From positions 310,001-374,000 of the forward strand of contig JAWKOC010000001.1 in NCBI GenBank assembly GCA_041391365.1: 64,000 nt of DNA, written 5' to 3'. Below, one piece after another: positions 1 through 9,441 of the stretch. The position numbers and the translations under genes were made by a program. Source of the DNA: JAGRAX01 sp041391365 (lineage in GTDB: Bacteria > Bdellovibrionota_G > JALEGL01 > JAGRMV01). Numbering within the stretch: the first letter of the stretch is position 1; each line of letters begins with the position of its first letter. Below the pieces are notes generated by a model. That model ran no database searches, was not told the origin of the DNA, and saw nothing but the letters and a program-made list of their open reading frames with translations.

Positions 1-631
1 TTTGCAGCAGCCTTTTGTTGTGATGCTGTCTGATCAATGGGCGCAGCATGTATCTGACCAACAATGGGAGGCATTGATCCAAGGTTTGAGCCAATCAGAA
101 ATGTGTGTGAATGTTTTTGGGTTGTTCGAAGGGGCCAATATCGTAGGTCACTTGGATCAAGTGGATGAACATGTCATGAGTTATGAAGATTTGGTTCAGC
201 AATATGCCAGCAATCAAGGGCCTGAACGATTGCTTTGGTTTGGATCCAATCACTTGACGGAAAAAATGGGTCCACACATGCACAAAATCAAGTTCATGAT
301 TCAGTCGGTAACCCATCAAGGACAACAAACCGGAGAAGCGTGTTGGATTTTGCCGCAAGAAAGCTTTTTGGAAAAATCAGGAACCTACACCAATACGTTT
401 GGAAAAGTTCAGAGGTTAAGAAGATCAACGCGAGCCTTTCCCGTTGCATTTGATACTTTGGTCTGGACAAAAAAATGTTTGGAAAATCTGTTTGGGGATT
501 CCAGCTGGGAAAGCTCTACACAAGTCTATCAAGATCTTGCAAAAACACTTCCTCATTATCCTCAACAGCAAGATGCGATTTCTGAGAGCAAACAAACCTA
601 TGCGCACTATGAGAGGGCACTATGGCTGTAA
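1..631 (+). CDS. nuoG: NADH-quinone oxidoreductase subunit G, C-terminal part (5' end outside window)
   Basis: Only the last 209 or so residues are present; the frame is open at the left edge, so the gene starts outside the window. NuoG is the large Fe-S/molybdopterin-fold subunit of the complex I peripheral arm. The visible part carries the family's C-terminal signature: an LP(Q/S)xSFxEKxGTYTNTFGKVQRLRR stretch around visible residues 118-141, the usual 'EKxGTxTNxxGRxQ' segment of NuoG and related oxidoreductases. It overlaps nuoI by 10 bp, so the two are co-transcribed and probably translationally coupled. The N-terminal [2Fe-2S] and [4Fe-4S] ligands are not in view. nuoH, which usually lies between nuoG and nuoI, is absent here. 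Confidence 0.8.
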   Translation, partial: LQQPFVVMLSDQWAQHVSDQQWEALIQGLSQSEMCVNVFGLFEGANIVGHLDQVDEHVMSYEDLVQQYASNQGPERLLWFGSNHLTEKMGPHMHKIKFMIQSVTHQGQQTGEACWILPQESFLEKSGTYTNTFGKVQRLRRSTRAFPVAFDTLVWTKKCLENLFGDSSWESSTQVYQDLAKTLPHYPQQQDAISESKQTYAHYERALWL

Positions 632-1107
632 TCAAAGCACAACGACCGAACCTATCGATGTGGGATCGATTGTACATTCCATCCCTCCTCAAAGGGCTTC
701 GCATCACTTTCTCTCACATTTTTCGAAAAAAAGTGACGATGAATTTTCCTGAGACGCGTTGGAATTTTCCAAAACGCTACCGAGGGTATCCCATGCTTAT
801 CATGGGAGAAAAAAATGTAGAGCGTTGTGTAGCATGTAAACTATGTGAGGCCGTTTGCCCTCCGGATGCAATCACGATAAAAATTGGTGAGTTTGCCGAT
901 CAAGAATTCAAAGAAAGAATTCCAGCTGAATTCATCATCGACATGGGAAGATGCATTGTCTGTGGATTTTGTGAAGAGGCTTGCCCCTGCGACGCCATTG
1001 CGATGTCAAACACACACGTGATGTCTTCTGGTTCTCGAAGCAATCTGATTTTCAAAAAGAAGCTGTTGTTGGAAGACTATCAAAGCATCGAAACCATGCG
1101 TGCATAA
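622..1107 (+). CDS. nuoI: NADH-quinone oxidoreductase subunit I (two [4Fe-4S])
   Basis: 161 aa, normal length for NuoI, the 8-Fe ferredoxin-like subunit that carries electrons in the complex I peripheral arm toward the quinone site. Two complete CxxCxxCxxxCP motifs are visible: C69/C72/C75/C79 and C111/C114/C117/C121, separated by the usual linker of about 30 residues. The N-terminal amphipathic part with SLLKGLRITFSHIFRKKVTMNFPE is typical of the membrane-contact helix of the family. The ATG overlaps the nuoG end by 10 bp. It is the last gene of this operon: the next gene is on the opposite strand and its stop lies 20 bp downstream. Confidence 0.95.
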   Translation: MAVIKAQRPNLSMWDRLYIPSLLKGLRITFSHIFRKKVTMNFPETRWNFPKRYRGYPMLIMGEKNVERCVACKLCEAVCPPDAITIKIGEFADQEFKERIPAEFIIDMGRCIVCGFCEEACPCDAIAMSNTHVMSSGSRSNLIFKKKLLLEDYQSIETMRA

Positions 1108-1126
1108 CAAGGCCCAGGCCTACCAT

Positions 1127-1795
1127 CTACGTATTGATTGATCTAGCGCAGACGCTCATGCCTTTTTGCACGGCGGGGCGATCCATAAAAGCTTGAACCC
1201 ATCTCTGAACATGAGTGAATGAAGAAAGCTCTAAGATTTCTTTTCCACCGTAGAATTTGTCCAGGCATACTACCCACGGGGCGGTTGCAAAGTCCGCGAT
1301 CGTAATTTCCTTTCCCACCAAAAAGGATTGATCTTCCAATTGTTTGTTCAATACTCCCAAAAGTCTTTTTACTTCTTTTGTGTATCTTTGCGTAGGATAG
1401 GGATGATCACACTGGTCTGCGGCGTATTTGAAAAAATGCCCAAATTGACCGAACATTGGACCCACTCCCCCCACTTGGAAAAAAAGCCATTGCAAGGTCT
1501 TGGAACGCAGAGCCACGTCTTGAGGCAAAAACGTTCCTGTTTTTTCGGCGAGATACATTAAAATGGCGCCAGACTCCATGATGGCAAGGGGCTTTCCATG
1601 GTTCCCTACGGGATCCACCAAAGCAGGAATTTTTGAGTTTGGATTGATGGCCACAAAAGATTCCGTGAATTGGTCACCTTTGCTGATGTCAATCAGATGT
1701 GCATCATAATCCAATCCCATTTCTTCCAAGGCGACCGAAACCTTTTGTCCATTCGGAGTAGCCAGGGAGTATAGTTGGAGCTCGGATTCTGACAT
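1127..1795 (-). CDS. Glutathione S-transferase family protein
   Basis: 222 aa from the ATG giving MSESELQLYSLATPNGQKVS; the frame is open further upstream, but that part lies inside gltA. The N-terminal thioredoxin-fold domain (about 1-85) has the NGQKVSVALEE helix and the cis-Pro/ESGAI signature (KIPALVDP ... AIMESGAILMYLAEKTG). The rest is the all-helical GST C-terminal domain with ITIADFATAPWV. This pattern resembles the YfcG/YghU group of bacterial GSTs, which work as glutathione-dependent disulfide reductases; that placement is inference. It starts 8 bp after the gltA stop on the same strand, so it is probably the last gene of an ETF-QO/gltA/GST transcript. Confidence 0.88.
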   Translation of the reverse strand: MSESELQLYSLATPNGQKVSVALEEMGLDYDAHLIDISKGDQFTESFVAINPNSKIPALVDPVGNHGKPLAIMESGAILMYLAEKTGTFLPQDVALRSKTLQWLFFQVGGVGPMFGQFGHFFKYAADQCDHPYPTQRYTKEVKRLLGVLNKQLEDQSFLVGKEITIADFATAPWVVCLDKFYGGKEILELSSFTHVQRWVQAFMDRPAVQKGMSVCARSINT

Positions 1796-1803
1796 TCTTG
1801 GCT

Positions 1804-2955
1804 TTATCTCTGATCGATGGTTTTGTAACCGCGCTTGGGCGAACCGTTGTAGATCTGTGTTGGACGATACAACCGGTTGTTGTCGGTTTGTTCTTTCCAG
1901 TGCGCCATCCAACCAGAGGTTCGAGCGGCTGCAAAAATCGGAGTGAAAATGTCGGTAGATATGTTCAAAGCGTTGTAGACAATCCCTGAATAGAAATCTA
2001 CGTTGGGATAAATCCCTTTGGCTGCAAATTTTTCAAGAGCAACTTTTTCCAACTCATGCGCCGTATCGAGTAACTCATTGCTGGCCACTTCATCAAAAAG
2101 TTTTTCTGCCAATTTTTGCAAAATCAGAGCGCGAGGATCTTTGGTTTTGTACACGCGATGGCCAATTCCCATGATTTTTTCTTTGGCTTGTGATTTTTGT
2201 TCGACAAAGCTGGCGACATTTTCTTTTTTGCCAATTTTTTCCAGCATGTGTAGAACTTTCTCATTGGCTCCCCCGTGCAAAGGACCATACAAGGTCCCCA
2301 CAGCTGCAGATACGGCTGTAAACGGGTCATTTTGCGTAGAGGTTGTGACGCGAGCACTGAATGTAGAAGCATTCAAGGTGTGTTCCGCATGAGAAATGAA
2401 GCAAACATCCATGATTCTCGCCGCGATTTCGGAAGGTTTTTCCCCCGATAGCATGTACAAAAAGTTCTCGGCATGAGCCAAATGAGGATCAGGAGCAATA
2501 GGTTCCAAATCTTTTCGATGACGATCAAAATAAGTAATCAGAGTTGGAACTTTTGCAATCACATTGATCATGGCCTGATAACATTCTTTTTGGTCTTTCA
2601 GGTCTTTGACGCCCATGTACAGACCAAGAGCGCTGGTCAAGGTTTGAAGTGCTGTCATGGGATGGCCATGCTTGGGAAGCTGTTTGACCAGGTGTGCCAG
2701 CTCATCAGAGATGGGGCGAGCCTGAACCAGGTCTGCCGTGAAGTCGGCCAACTGGCTGCTGGTCGGTAATTCTCCATAAATCAATAGGTAACTCACCTCT
2801 TCAAAGGTCGAGTTCTGGCACAAATCTTCAATTTCGTAGCCTCGATATTGAAGAATGCCGGCTTTTCCATCAATAAACCCAACGCTGGAATAGCATGCAG
2901 GGATGCCTTCCATTCCGGGTCGATACAAATCTTCTTTGGTCAGTTCAATCGTCAT
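1804..2955 (-). CDS. gltA: Citrate synthase
   Basis: 383 aa, the length of the shorter dimeric citrate synthases. It condenses acetyl-CoA and oxaloacetate at TCA cycle entry. Visible catalytic segments are GPLHGGANE (first catalytic His), MGIGHRVYKTKDPRA (second His and CoA contacts) and NVDFYSGIVY (catalytic Asp), in the expected order. The start was set at the ATG giving MTIELTKEDLYRPGMEG; an in-frame upstream extension exists, but the family begins near this point. It lies 81 bp downstream of the ETF-QO gene on the same strand. Confidence is high. Confidence 0.95.
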   Translation of the reverse strand: MTIELTKEDLYRPGMEGIPACYSSVGFIDGKAGILQYRGYEIEDLCQNSTFEEVSYLLIYGELPTSSQLADFTADLVQARPISDELAHLVKQLPKHGHPMTALQTLTSALGLYMGVKDLKDQKECYQAMINVIAKVPTLITYFDRHRKDLEPIAPDPHLAHAENFLYMLSGEKPSEIAARIMDVCFISHAEHTLNASTFSARVTTSTQNDPFTAVSAAVGTLYGPLHGGANEKVLHMLEKIGKKENVASFVEQKSQAKEKIMGIGHRVYKTKDPRALILQKLAEKLFDEVASNELLDTAHELEKVALEKFAAKGIYPNVDFYSGIVYNALNISTDIFTPIFAAARTSGWMAHWKEQTDNNRLYRPTQIYNGSPKRGYKTIDQR

Positions 2956-3036
2956 AAGCGGTCGTAAACATAGCTCAAATGAACCATTATTCAAGAAAAT
3001 TCCTTTAGGGCCTGGATTGTCGGCCTTTCGAGACTA

Positions 3037-4707
3037 TCAAAGGATTTTGTAACGGGGCCCGCCACCACCTTCGGGTGGAGTCCACAAAATGTTGTCTTCT
3101 GGACATTTGATGTCGCAGGTTTGACAGTGCACGCAATTGGAAAAGTTTACCTGCAGATGCAGCTGATCATCTTGTGACTGCATCTCGTAGACCTTGGCCG
3201 GGCAAAAACGATTGCAAGGAAACTGATATTTTTCGTTGCAACTTGTGTAGCAAACATCGAATTGATGAATTTTTAGATGAGAAACTTGATCTTCATCGTG
3301 TTGGGTTCCCGAGTTGTATACGGAGGTCAACTTGTCGATATCAAATTTGCCTTTGACTTTTTTGGCCTCCATTTGTTTCATACTCAATTTGGCTTGATCG
3401 AAGTGGTCTCGGTCCACGGCTGATACAGGCATGGGGTCTTGGAGACCTCGCCCTCCGGTAATGGTTTGCATGCCAATATGAAAAAATGCTTTTGGCATGC
3501 CTTTGGCCAAAGCTTGGTGAAAGTTGCGGCTTTGAAACAGGCCTTTGCCTTCTTTGCTTTTCAAAAAACGTTTTGGATAGTTTGCAAGAGATTCTTGCGT
3601 GAAGTTTTTTTGGTCTCGTAGATTTTCAAACAAACTTGTTGCGGCTTCCATGCCTGAACGCATTCCCACATGAATCCCTTTGAGTTTGGCAATGTCCAAA
3701 AGTTGCCCGGATTCACCCACAATCACTCCCCCATCAAAAGCGAGGGTAGGCATGGAATAATATCCTCCTGCAGAAATGGCTTTGGCTCCATAGGCGACCG
3801 ACGAACCACCTTCAATCCATTTGGCCACCAAGGGATGATTTTTGAGTTTTTGAAGTTCTTGATAAGGCTCCATGGAAGGATCTCGATAATCGAGAGAAAC
3901 AACCAAACCGATCACAAGCAAATCGTTTTTCATCCCATAGATAAAGCTTCCCCCCACGGTGTCTGAGGAGAGAGGGTATCCCATCGTATGAATGACCATT
4001 CCTGGTTCAATGGTTCCTTTTGCACACTGCCAAACTTCTTTCACGCCCGTCTCAAAGATCTGAGGGTGAATGTTTTCCAAGCCAAGGGTCGGAATCAAAT
4101 GTTTGGTCAAATATCCACGCACACCTTCACCGAAAACCGTGCATTTGGCGTGAATGTCAACTCCGGGTTCAAAATTGTCTTTTGGATTTCCTTGGGCATC
4201 CAGGCCCTTGTCTCCTGTGCGTACTCCGATGACCCTTTTTCCATCATAGAGGATTTCGGTTCCTGGAAATCCTGTGAAGATCTCAATGCCTTTGCTTTGA
4301 GCTTGTTCTCCCAGCCATCGCGTGAAGGCCGAGAGCGAAATGACATGATTCCCGTGATTTTTCATGGGGGGAGGGATGATCGGAAATTTGATGGATGATG
4401 TGGGAGTAAGATAGTGCACTTGTTCACGAGTCACATCTGATTCAATGGGGCAGCCTAGCTCTTTGTAATTCGGGATGAGCTCCGAAAGAGGTTCTGGATC
4501 AAGAACCGCACCAGAAATCTGGTGGTCTCCAAGCTCTGAAGCTTTTTCAATGATGGCAATCATGGGAGGTTCAATGGGATCAGCCCCTGAGGCATTGTGT
4601 TGTTCAATGAGATTTTGCAGTGCAATGGCACAGCTCAAGCTTGCGGGTCCAGCTCCAACAAGCAAAATGTCAACCTCAAGAATTTCTCTTTCAATGGTTT
4701 GGTTCAT
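3037..4707 (-). CDS. Electron transfer flavoprotein-ubiquinone oxidoreductase (ETF-QO)
   Basis: 556 aa, standard ETF-QO size. The enzyme passes electrons from ETF (fatty-acid and amino-acid dehydrogenases) to the quinone pool at the membrane. The N-terminus has the FAD Rossmann motif GAGPASLSCAI. The middle has the ISGAVLDP and HTMGYPL segments of this family. The C-terminus carries the [4Fe-4S] motif CVHCQTCDIKCP followed by WTPPEGGGGPRY, the diagnostic ETF-QO ending. The start is taken at the ATG of MNQTIEREILEVDILLVGAG; the frame stays open upstream, but that portion would run into the divergent thiamine pyrophosphokinase gene and has no homologous look. etfAB is not in the window. Confidence 0.95.
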   Translation of the reverse strand: MNQTIEREILEVDILLVGAGPASLSCAIALQNLIEQHNASGADPIEPPMIAIIEKASELGDHQISGAVLDPEPLSELIPNYKELGCPIESDVTREQVHYLTPTSSIKFPIIPPPMKNHGNHVISLSAFTRWLGEQAQSKGIEIFTGFPGTEILYDGKRVIGVRTGDKGLDAQGNPKDNFEPGVDIHAKCTVFGEGVRGYLTKHLIPTLGLENIHPQIFETGVKEVWQCAKGTIEPGMVIHTMGYPLSSDTVGGSFIYGMKNDLLVIGLVVSLDYRDPSMEPYQELQKLKNHPLVAKWIEGGSSVAYGAKAISAGGYYSMPTLAFDGGVIVGESGQLLDIAKLKGIHVGMRSGMEAATSLFENLRDQKNFTQESLANYPKRFLKSKEGKGLFQSRNFHQALAKGMPKAFFHIGMQTITGGRGLQDPMPVSAVDRDHFDQAKLSMKQMEAKKVKGKFDIDKLTSVYNSGTQHDEDQVSHLKIHQFDVCYTSCNEKYQFPCNRFCPAKVYEMQSQDDQLHLQVNFSNCVHCQTCDIKCPEDNILWTPPEGGGGPRYKIL

Positions 4708-4802
4708 GTACACGCTTTTACACGTTTCATTCCCAGATTCCAAATGCTCCAGATGTTTTTCATTTACTTTTGGCAAGGCAGGTTTATGAACAAGGCCAAC
4801 GC

Positions 4803-5438
4803 ATGAAAGCCTTACTCGTACTGGACGGGAATGTCCCCTCCAGAGAAAAAATTTTGGAGCTCGAATCTCAATCGGATGTGTTGATTGCGGCCGATGGGGC
4901 AGCCAATGCCTTGTGCAACCTTCACATTGAACCAGATCTTGTGATTGGAGATTTTGATTCTTTGGATCAAAAAACACGAAGGACATTTTCTTCTGCTGAA
5001 TTTTTACATCGATCGGGTCAGGACGATACCGATTTTGAAAAGGCTTTGGCGCATCTAAAAGAGATGGGTGCACGAGATGTTGTGGTGGTTGGTGCTGTTG
5101 GAAAACGTATGGATCACAGTCTTGCGCACTTTTTTTTGTCTTGGCGATTTGTGTCTTCTATGCGCATTCGTTTTTATGATGATCAGACATGGAATTTTTT
5201 GCTTCCTCAGGGAACGTGGCATTTCTCTGTTCGACCATCCACCACCATGAGCCTAATTCCAATGGCTCCGATGGAAGTGAGCCTGTTTGGATTTGAGTAC
5301 AATCTGGAAAAAAAGAGCACTCCCTTGGGGTATGCCGGGGTTAGCAATGTTGTTCGTGAAAATCCCTGCACCATTGTTGTAGGAGATCCGGGAGGTATGG
5401 CCATTTTTCTTTCTCAGGACGTTCAGTGTCTGTCTTGA
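4803..5438 (+). CDS. Thiamine pyrophosphokinase
   Basis: 211 aa. It transfers pyrophosphate from ATP to thiamine to make thiamine diphosphate. Family landmarks: AADGAANAL, PDLVIGDFDSLD, SGQDDTDFEKAL and VVVGAVGKRMDHSLAHFF, which are the acidic nucleotide/Mg2+ and thiamine-binding blocks of the ThiN/TPK fold. The start is the ATG giving MKALLVLDGNVPS; the open frame continues upstream, but that is antisense to the divergent ETF-QO gene. The stop overlaps the start region of the next gene, a solute symporter. The pair could import thiamine or a precursor and phosphorylate it; that functional link is inference. Confidence 0.9.
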   Translation: MKALLVLDGNVPSREKILELESQSDVLIAADGAANALCNLHIEPDLVIGDFDSLDQKTRRTFSSAEFLHRSGQDDTDFEKALAHLKEMGARDVVVVGAVGKRMDHSLAHFFLSWRFVSSMRIRFYDDQTWNFLLPQGTWHFSVRPSTTMSLIPMAPMEVSLFGFEYNLEKKSTPLGYAGVSNVVRENPCTIVVGDPGGMAIFLSQDVQCLS

Positions 5439-6844
5439 ATTCTTCCCCGTTGGATGCTGCTCTGATCGGCATATTTTTGTTGTTTTGTCTTGCCTTGGGT
5501 TTTGGAGGAAAGAAAAAAGATCGTTCGTTGACGGAATATGTATTGGCGGGAAGAACTCTTTCTCTTCCATCGTTTGCGTTGAGTTTGTTTTCTACCTGGT
5601 ATGGAGGCATTCTGGGTGTGGGAGAGTTTGTCTACGGATATGGAATATCCAGCTGGGTGCTACAGGGCATTCCCTACTATTTTTTTGCGATTGCATTCGC
5701 AGTATTGTTTTCACAAAACGTTCGAAAGTCTCAAGTGCTTTCGCTTCCAGACTTGCTTGAAAAAAATTACGGCAAGCATTTTTCCATGTGGGGAAGTTTG
5801 CTCACATTTGTTCTGTCTTCTCCTGCGCCGTACTTGTTGATGATGGCAGTACTCATACAATATGTTTTTGGGTGGACTTTTTGGATGTCCATGGCGGTCG
5901 GAGCCTTGATTTCGACGCTCTATCTTTTTTGGAAGGGTTTTGCTGCAGATGTTCTCACCGATGTTGTTCTTGGAATTTTTATGTTAGCAGCCTTTTTAGC
6001 GCTTGCATTGTATTTGATCTTTTTTCAGACTCCTCTCCAAACTGTTGTGCATGACCTTCCACCTCTTCACTTGGAGTGGGATGGAGGCCAGTCGATGCAA
6101 TTTGTAGCGGTGTGGTTTTTCATCGCACTCTGGACCTTGGTAGATCCATCTTTTTATCATCGATGTTTAGCCGCCAAAGACGATCGGACAGCCAGGAAAG
6201 GAATTTTTGTTTCGATCTTGTTATGGTTTGTTTTTGATATGTGTACGCTGACAGCAGGACTCTACGCACGTGTTCTTTTGCCTCATCTGGAGAAACCTTT
6301 GTTTGCGTTTCCTGAATTGGCCAATTCCATTGTGCCTCCAGGATGGAGAGCTTTGTTTTATATGGGAATGTTTGCCACCATCATCACAAGCTTTACCAGT
6401 TTTGTGTTTGTTTCAGGTGTTTCTCTTGGCAAAGATATGATCGCACGATTTTTGGACGAACACAGAGAGAGTCATGTGCGCACATGGATTCAATTTTCTA
6501 TGGGGATTTCGCTGGCACTCGGAAGTATTCTTGTTCTGTGGTTTCCGTCAGTGGTACAACTATGGTACACTATAGCTTCTGTGGCCGTGCCAGGACTGCT
6601 TTTTCCATTATGTTTTGGCATGATCGGAATTTTTTGTCGAAGGATGTGGGTATTTTCTTCCAGCGTGATGGGGGTGGTTGCATCATGTGGCTGGCTGGCG
6701 TGGGGGCAAGCCCATCTGGTGGAGGGATATCCTTCCTACCCTTGGGGTATGGAGCCTATGATTCCAGGTCTTTTGATCTCCTTATTGTTTTGTGTGCTTG
6801 GCATTCGGAAAAAAACAACGTATGAAGTGAAATCACATTCATGA
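5426..6844 (+). CDS. Sodium:solute symporter (SSS family)
   Basis: 472 aa with about 12-13 hydrophobic segments across its length. The SSS-family look is seen in the N-terminal LTEYVLAGRTLSLPSFALSLFSTWYGG and the LWTLVDPSFYHRCLAAKD region. GTG at 5426 is preferred because AGGA lies 6 nt upstream; a TTG at 5435 that overlaps the preceding stop as TTGA is the alternative. It is coupled to thiamine pyrophosphokinase upstream and to the DHH gene downstream (ATGA overlap). The substrate cannot be read from sequence; a thiamine-related one is suggested only by the neighbour. Confidence 0.85.
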   Translation: MSVLNSSPLDAALIGIFLLFCLALGFGGKKKDRSLTEYVLAGRTLSLPSFALSLFSTWYGGILGVGEFVYGYGISSWVLQGIPYYFFAIAFAVLFSQNVRKSQVLSLPDLLEKNYGKHFSMWGSLLTFVLSSPAPYLLMMAVLIQYVFGWTFWMSMAVGALISTLYLFWKGFAADVLTDVVLGIFMLAAFLALALYLIFFQTPLQTVVHDLPPLHLEWDGGQSMQFVAVWFFIALWTLVDPSFYHRCLAAKDDRTARKGIFVSILLWFVFDMCTLTAGLYARVLLPHLEKPLFAFPELANSIVPPGWRALFYMGMFATIITSFTSFVFVSGVSLGKDMIARFLDEHRESHVRTWIQFSMGISLALGSILVLWFPSVVQLWYTIASVAVPGLLFPLCFGMIGIFCRRMWVFSSSVMGVVASCGWLAWGQAHLVEGYPSYPWGMEPMIPGLLISLLFCVLGIRKKTTYEVKSHS

Positions 6845-7881
6845 CAACTCAATCAAAGCTATCCGTTCTCGAACGTTTTTTTGATGATTTTCCTCAAGGG
6901 GGATCATTGCTGATTGTTGCACACAACCATCCTGATCCTGATACCATCGCCAGTGCAGCGGCTCTCAAGGAAATTGCAACGGTGCTTGGAAAGGCAAAAA
7001 CGACCATTGCTTATGGTGGCATCGTGGGAAGAGCTGAAAATGCCAACATGGTGAAATACCTCAAATTGGCCCTCAAGCCGATTGAAGATATCAATCCAAA
7101 AAAATTTGATCGAATTGCCATGGTGGACACGCAACCCACAACAGGGAACAACGATCTTCCAGAAGGTGTCATGCCTCACCTGGTCATCGATCATCATCAC
7201 ATGATCAAAGCTACGCACGACGTTCCATTTGTTGATATTCGTTTGAACTACGGGGCAACGGCTTCGATTTTGTCTGAATATCTTTTTCAATTTGATCTCC
7301 CCATTGAAAACAATTTGGCCACAGCATTGCTTTATGGAATCAAATCGGAAACACAAGATTTGGGCAGAGAGGCCTATGAAGTCGATGTGGAGGCTTATCA
7401 TCGCCTTTTTCCTCTTGCCAACAAGAAACTTCTTTCCAAGATCGTTCATTCCCGTGTTCAAAGAAGCTACTTTGGTTTTTTGGTCGAGGGCATTCGAAAT
7501 GCAAAAGTGGCTGGAAACACCATTGTGACTCGTTTGGGAGATGTAGAAACTCCAGACATCGTGCCAGAGCTTGCAGACATCATGATGAGAATGGAAGGGG
7601 CGGCATGGGCACTGTGTTCAGGCCAATATGAAAATGGTCTTCACCTTTCGATTCGAACCACCAATTCAAAAATCGATGCAGGCAAATTGATGAAGTATCT
7701 GGTTCGCAACAAAGGAAAAGGTGGCGGACACAATCAAATTGCGGGTGGAAGAATTCCAGTCGATGGAATGGAAACCTGGCAGATCTATGAACTGCAAGAT
7801 CAAATGGAAGAAAAATTTCTCAAACGAATCAAAAAAGACCAGTACGCCAAACAGCCGCTGCTTCAAGACGATGTGAAATGA
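6841..7881 (+). CDS. DHH/DHHA1 family phosphoesterase (nanoRNase/pAp phosphatase-like)
   Basis: 346 aa. The N-terminal DHH domain has the metal-binding HNHPDPDTIASA motif near residue 28, AMVDTQP, and VIDHHHM near residue 117. The C-terminal DHHA1 domain ends with the GKGGGHNQIAGG nucleic-acid-binding loop. This architecture is that of NrnA/RecJ-like phosphoesterases, which degrade oligoribonucleotides, pAp or cyclic dinucleotides; which of these is cleaved here is not decidable. Its ATG overlaps the symporter stop, and its own stop overlaps the next start (ATGA), so the genes form one operon. Confidence 0.88.
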   Translation: MTTQSKLSVLERFFDDFPQGGSLLIVAHNHPDPDTIASAAALKEIATVLGKAKTTIAYGGIVGRAENANMVKYLKLALKPIEDINPKKFDRIAMVDTQPTTGNNDLPEGVMPHLVIDHHHMIKATHDVPFVDIRLNYGATASILSEYLFQFDLPIENNLATALLYGIKSETQDLGREAYEVDVEAYHRLFPLANKKLLSKIVHSRVQRSYFGFLVEGIRNAKVAGNTIVTRLGDVETPDIVPELADIMMRMEGAAWALCSGQYENGLHLSIRTTNSKIDAGKLMKYLVRNKGKGGGHNQIAGGRIPVDGMETWQIYELQDQMEEKFLKRIKKDQYAKQPLLQDDVK

Positions 7882-9365
7882 ATGTCGAAGCACTTCGAAA
7901 AGATTTGAAACTCCACTGTCAGGGAGGGTACTCCCTTGACGTTGATCAACTCAGAACTTACTCGCAAGATGAGTCTATTTTTGAGCTGATGCCTAAGGTC
8001 GTTGTGTTCCCAAAAGATGAAAAAGATCTAGGGGCTTTGATTGATATTGCATCCTTTCATCGATTGCACATGACTCCAAGAGGTGGAGGTACAGGCGTTG
8101 CCGGCCAGTCCATTGGAAATGGGATGATTGTTGATTTTTCTCGATGGATGAATGCCCTCATCGAAGTCGATGGAAATCATGCGTGGGTTCAACCTGGAAT
8201 TGTGCTTTCTCAGTTGAACCGTATGCTGGAACCACAAGGCTTATGGTTTGCACCGGACCCGGGAAGCAAAGACCGATGCACCTTGGGAGGCATGGTATCC
8301 ACCAATGCTTCGGGCCCCCACAAAGCACACTATGGAGACACTCGAAAAAACATTTTGGATTTGTACTGGCATTCGATGCAGGGACATGGTTGGCTGTTGG
8401 ACGCCAAGAATGTGTTGAAGGATCTGCAAAAACAATTGCAACCTTTTCGACAATTCATTCAATCGTCAAAACCAAATGTGAAAAAAAACTCTTCCGGGTA
8501 CTTTTTGGAGAACATCTTTTCGTCATCAGCAAATTTGGTTGAAGTTGCTGTAGGGAGCGAGGGAACGCTAGGATTTTGCTCGGCCATTCGATGTCTGCTT
8601 CATCCTATTCCTCCCCAACGTACTTTTGCGATCTATTCTTTTTCGCAGCTATCTCTAGCTTTGGAATTTGTTTCGGAGTTGTTGCAAACTGACCCTTCAG
8701 CCGTTGAACTTGTGGACCCTTGGATTACTCTAGCTTTGACAAGTGATGATCCAGCGTTGATGAGAGAGCTTGGGTTGGAACAATCCCAAGCGTCACTGTG
8801 GGTGGAATGGGAATGCAATCCATCTTTTCAACCATCTATGAAACCATCCTTTGTTACTTCAGATAAGCTCCTGATGAAAAGAATATGGGGTTTGCGCTCC
8901 CGGGCTTCCACCATCATTCATGCACAAGCCAAAGATCGACAACCTTTGAGATGCATTGAGGACGCATGTGTTCCGGTCGACCGGATGGTAGGATATGTTG
9001 ATCGAGTTCAGAAACTTCTGAAAAAGCATGACTGTGAAGGCCCCATTTTTGGTCATGTGGGAGATGGTCATTTGCACATCAATCCTCAAATTGATGTTGG
9101 AAAAGAGAATCTTCGAGCGCGGGTTCAGTCCCTGATGGAAGAGTTTTATCTCATGGTTTTGGAGTGTGGCGGAACCATATCGGGGGAACATGGAGATGGA
9201 ATTCTTCGATCTGCATATACTCAAAAACAATGGAGCCACCAATGGCTAGCTTTTGAAGTGGTCAAACAGTTTTTTGACCCAAAGTGTCTTTTCAATCCCG
9301 GAAAAATCATTCCTGTTGAAAAGAGTTTTTTCCCATTGAAGTCCGTGTTTGACCCCCATCCTTGA
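7878..9365 (+). CDS. FAD-linked oxidase (GlcD/D-lactate dehydrogenase-like)
   Basis: 495 aa. The N-terminal FAD-binding PCMH domain shows PRGGGTGVAGQSIGNGMIVD and WFAPDPGSKDRCTLGGMVSTNASG. The C-terminal FAD-oxidase domain shows GHVGDGHLHIN and GGTISGEHGDGILRSAY, then FDPKCLFNPGKI. The order and length match FAD-only D-2-hydroxyacid dehydrogenases (GlcD, D-lactate dehydrogenase). There is no C-terminal Fe-S extension, so it is not the long DLD/Fe-S fusion. Substrate unknown; oxidation of a D-2-hydroxy acid with transfer to the respiratory chain is expected from the family. Start overlaps the DHH stop by 4 bp. Confidence 0.88.
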   Translation: MNVEALRKDLKLHCQGGYSLDVDQLRTYSQDESIFELMPKVVVFPKDEKDLGALIDIASFHRLHMTPRGGGTGVAGQSIGNGMIVDFSRWMNALIEVDGNHAWVQPGIVLSQLNRMLEPQGLWFAPDPGSKDRCTLGGMVSTNASGPHKAHYGDTRKNILDLYWHSMQGHGWLLDAKNVLKDLQKQLQPFRQFIQSSKPNVKKNSSGYFLENIFSSSANLVEVAVGSEGTLGFCSAIRCLLHPIPPQRTFAIYSFSQLSLALEFVSELLQTDPSAVELVDPWITLALTSDDPALMRELGLEQSQASLWVEWECNPSFQPSMKPSFVTSDKLLMKRIWGLRSRASTIIHAQAKDRQPLRCIEDACVPVDRMVGYVDRVQKLLKKHDCEGPIFGHVGDGHLHINPQIDVGKENLRARVQSLMEEFYLMVLECGGTISGEHGDGILRSAYTQKQWSHQWLAFEVVKQFFDPKCLFNPGKIIPVEKSFFPLKSVFDPHP

Positions 9366-9441
9366 TGGTAGTATCTGAAATGGTTGTGTTTTTCGTGATT
9401 TTTCACGATCCTGGGAATTTTGCCTCTTTTTTGGTAAGACC

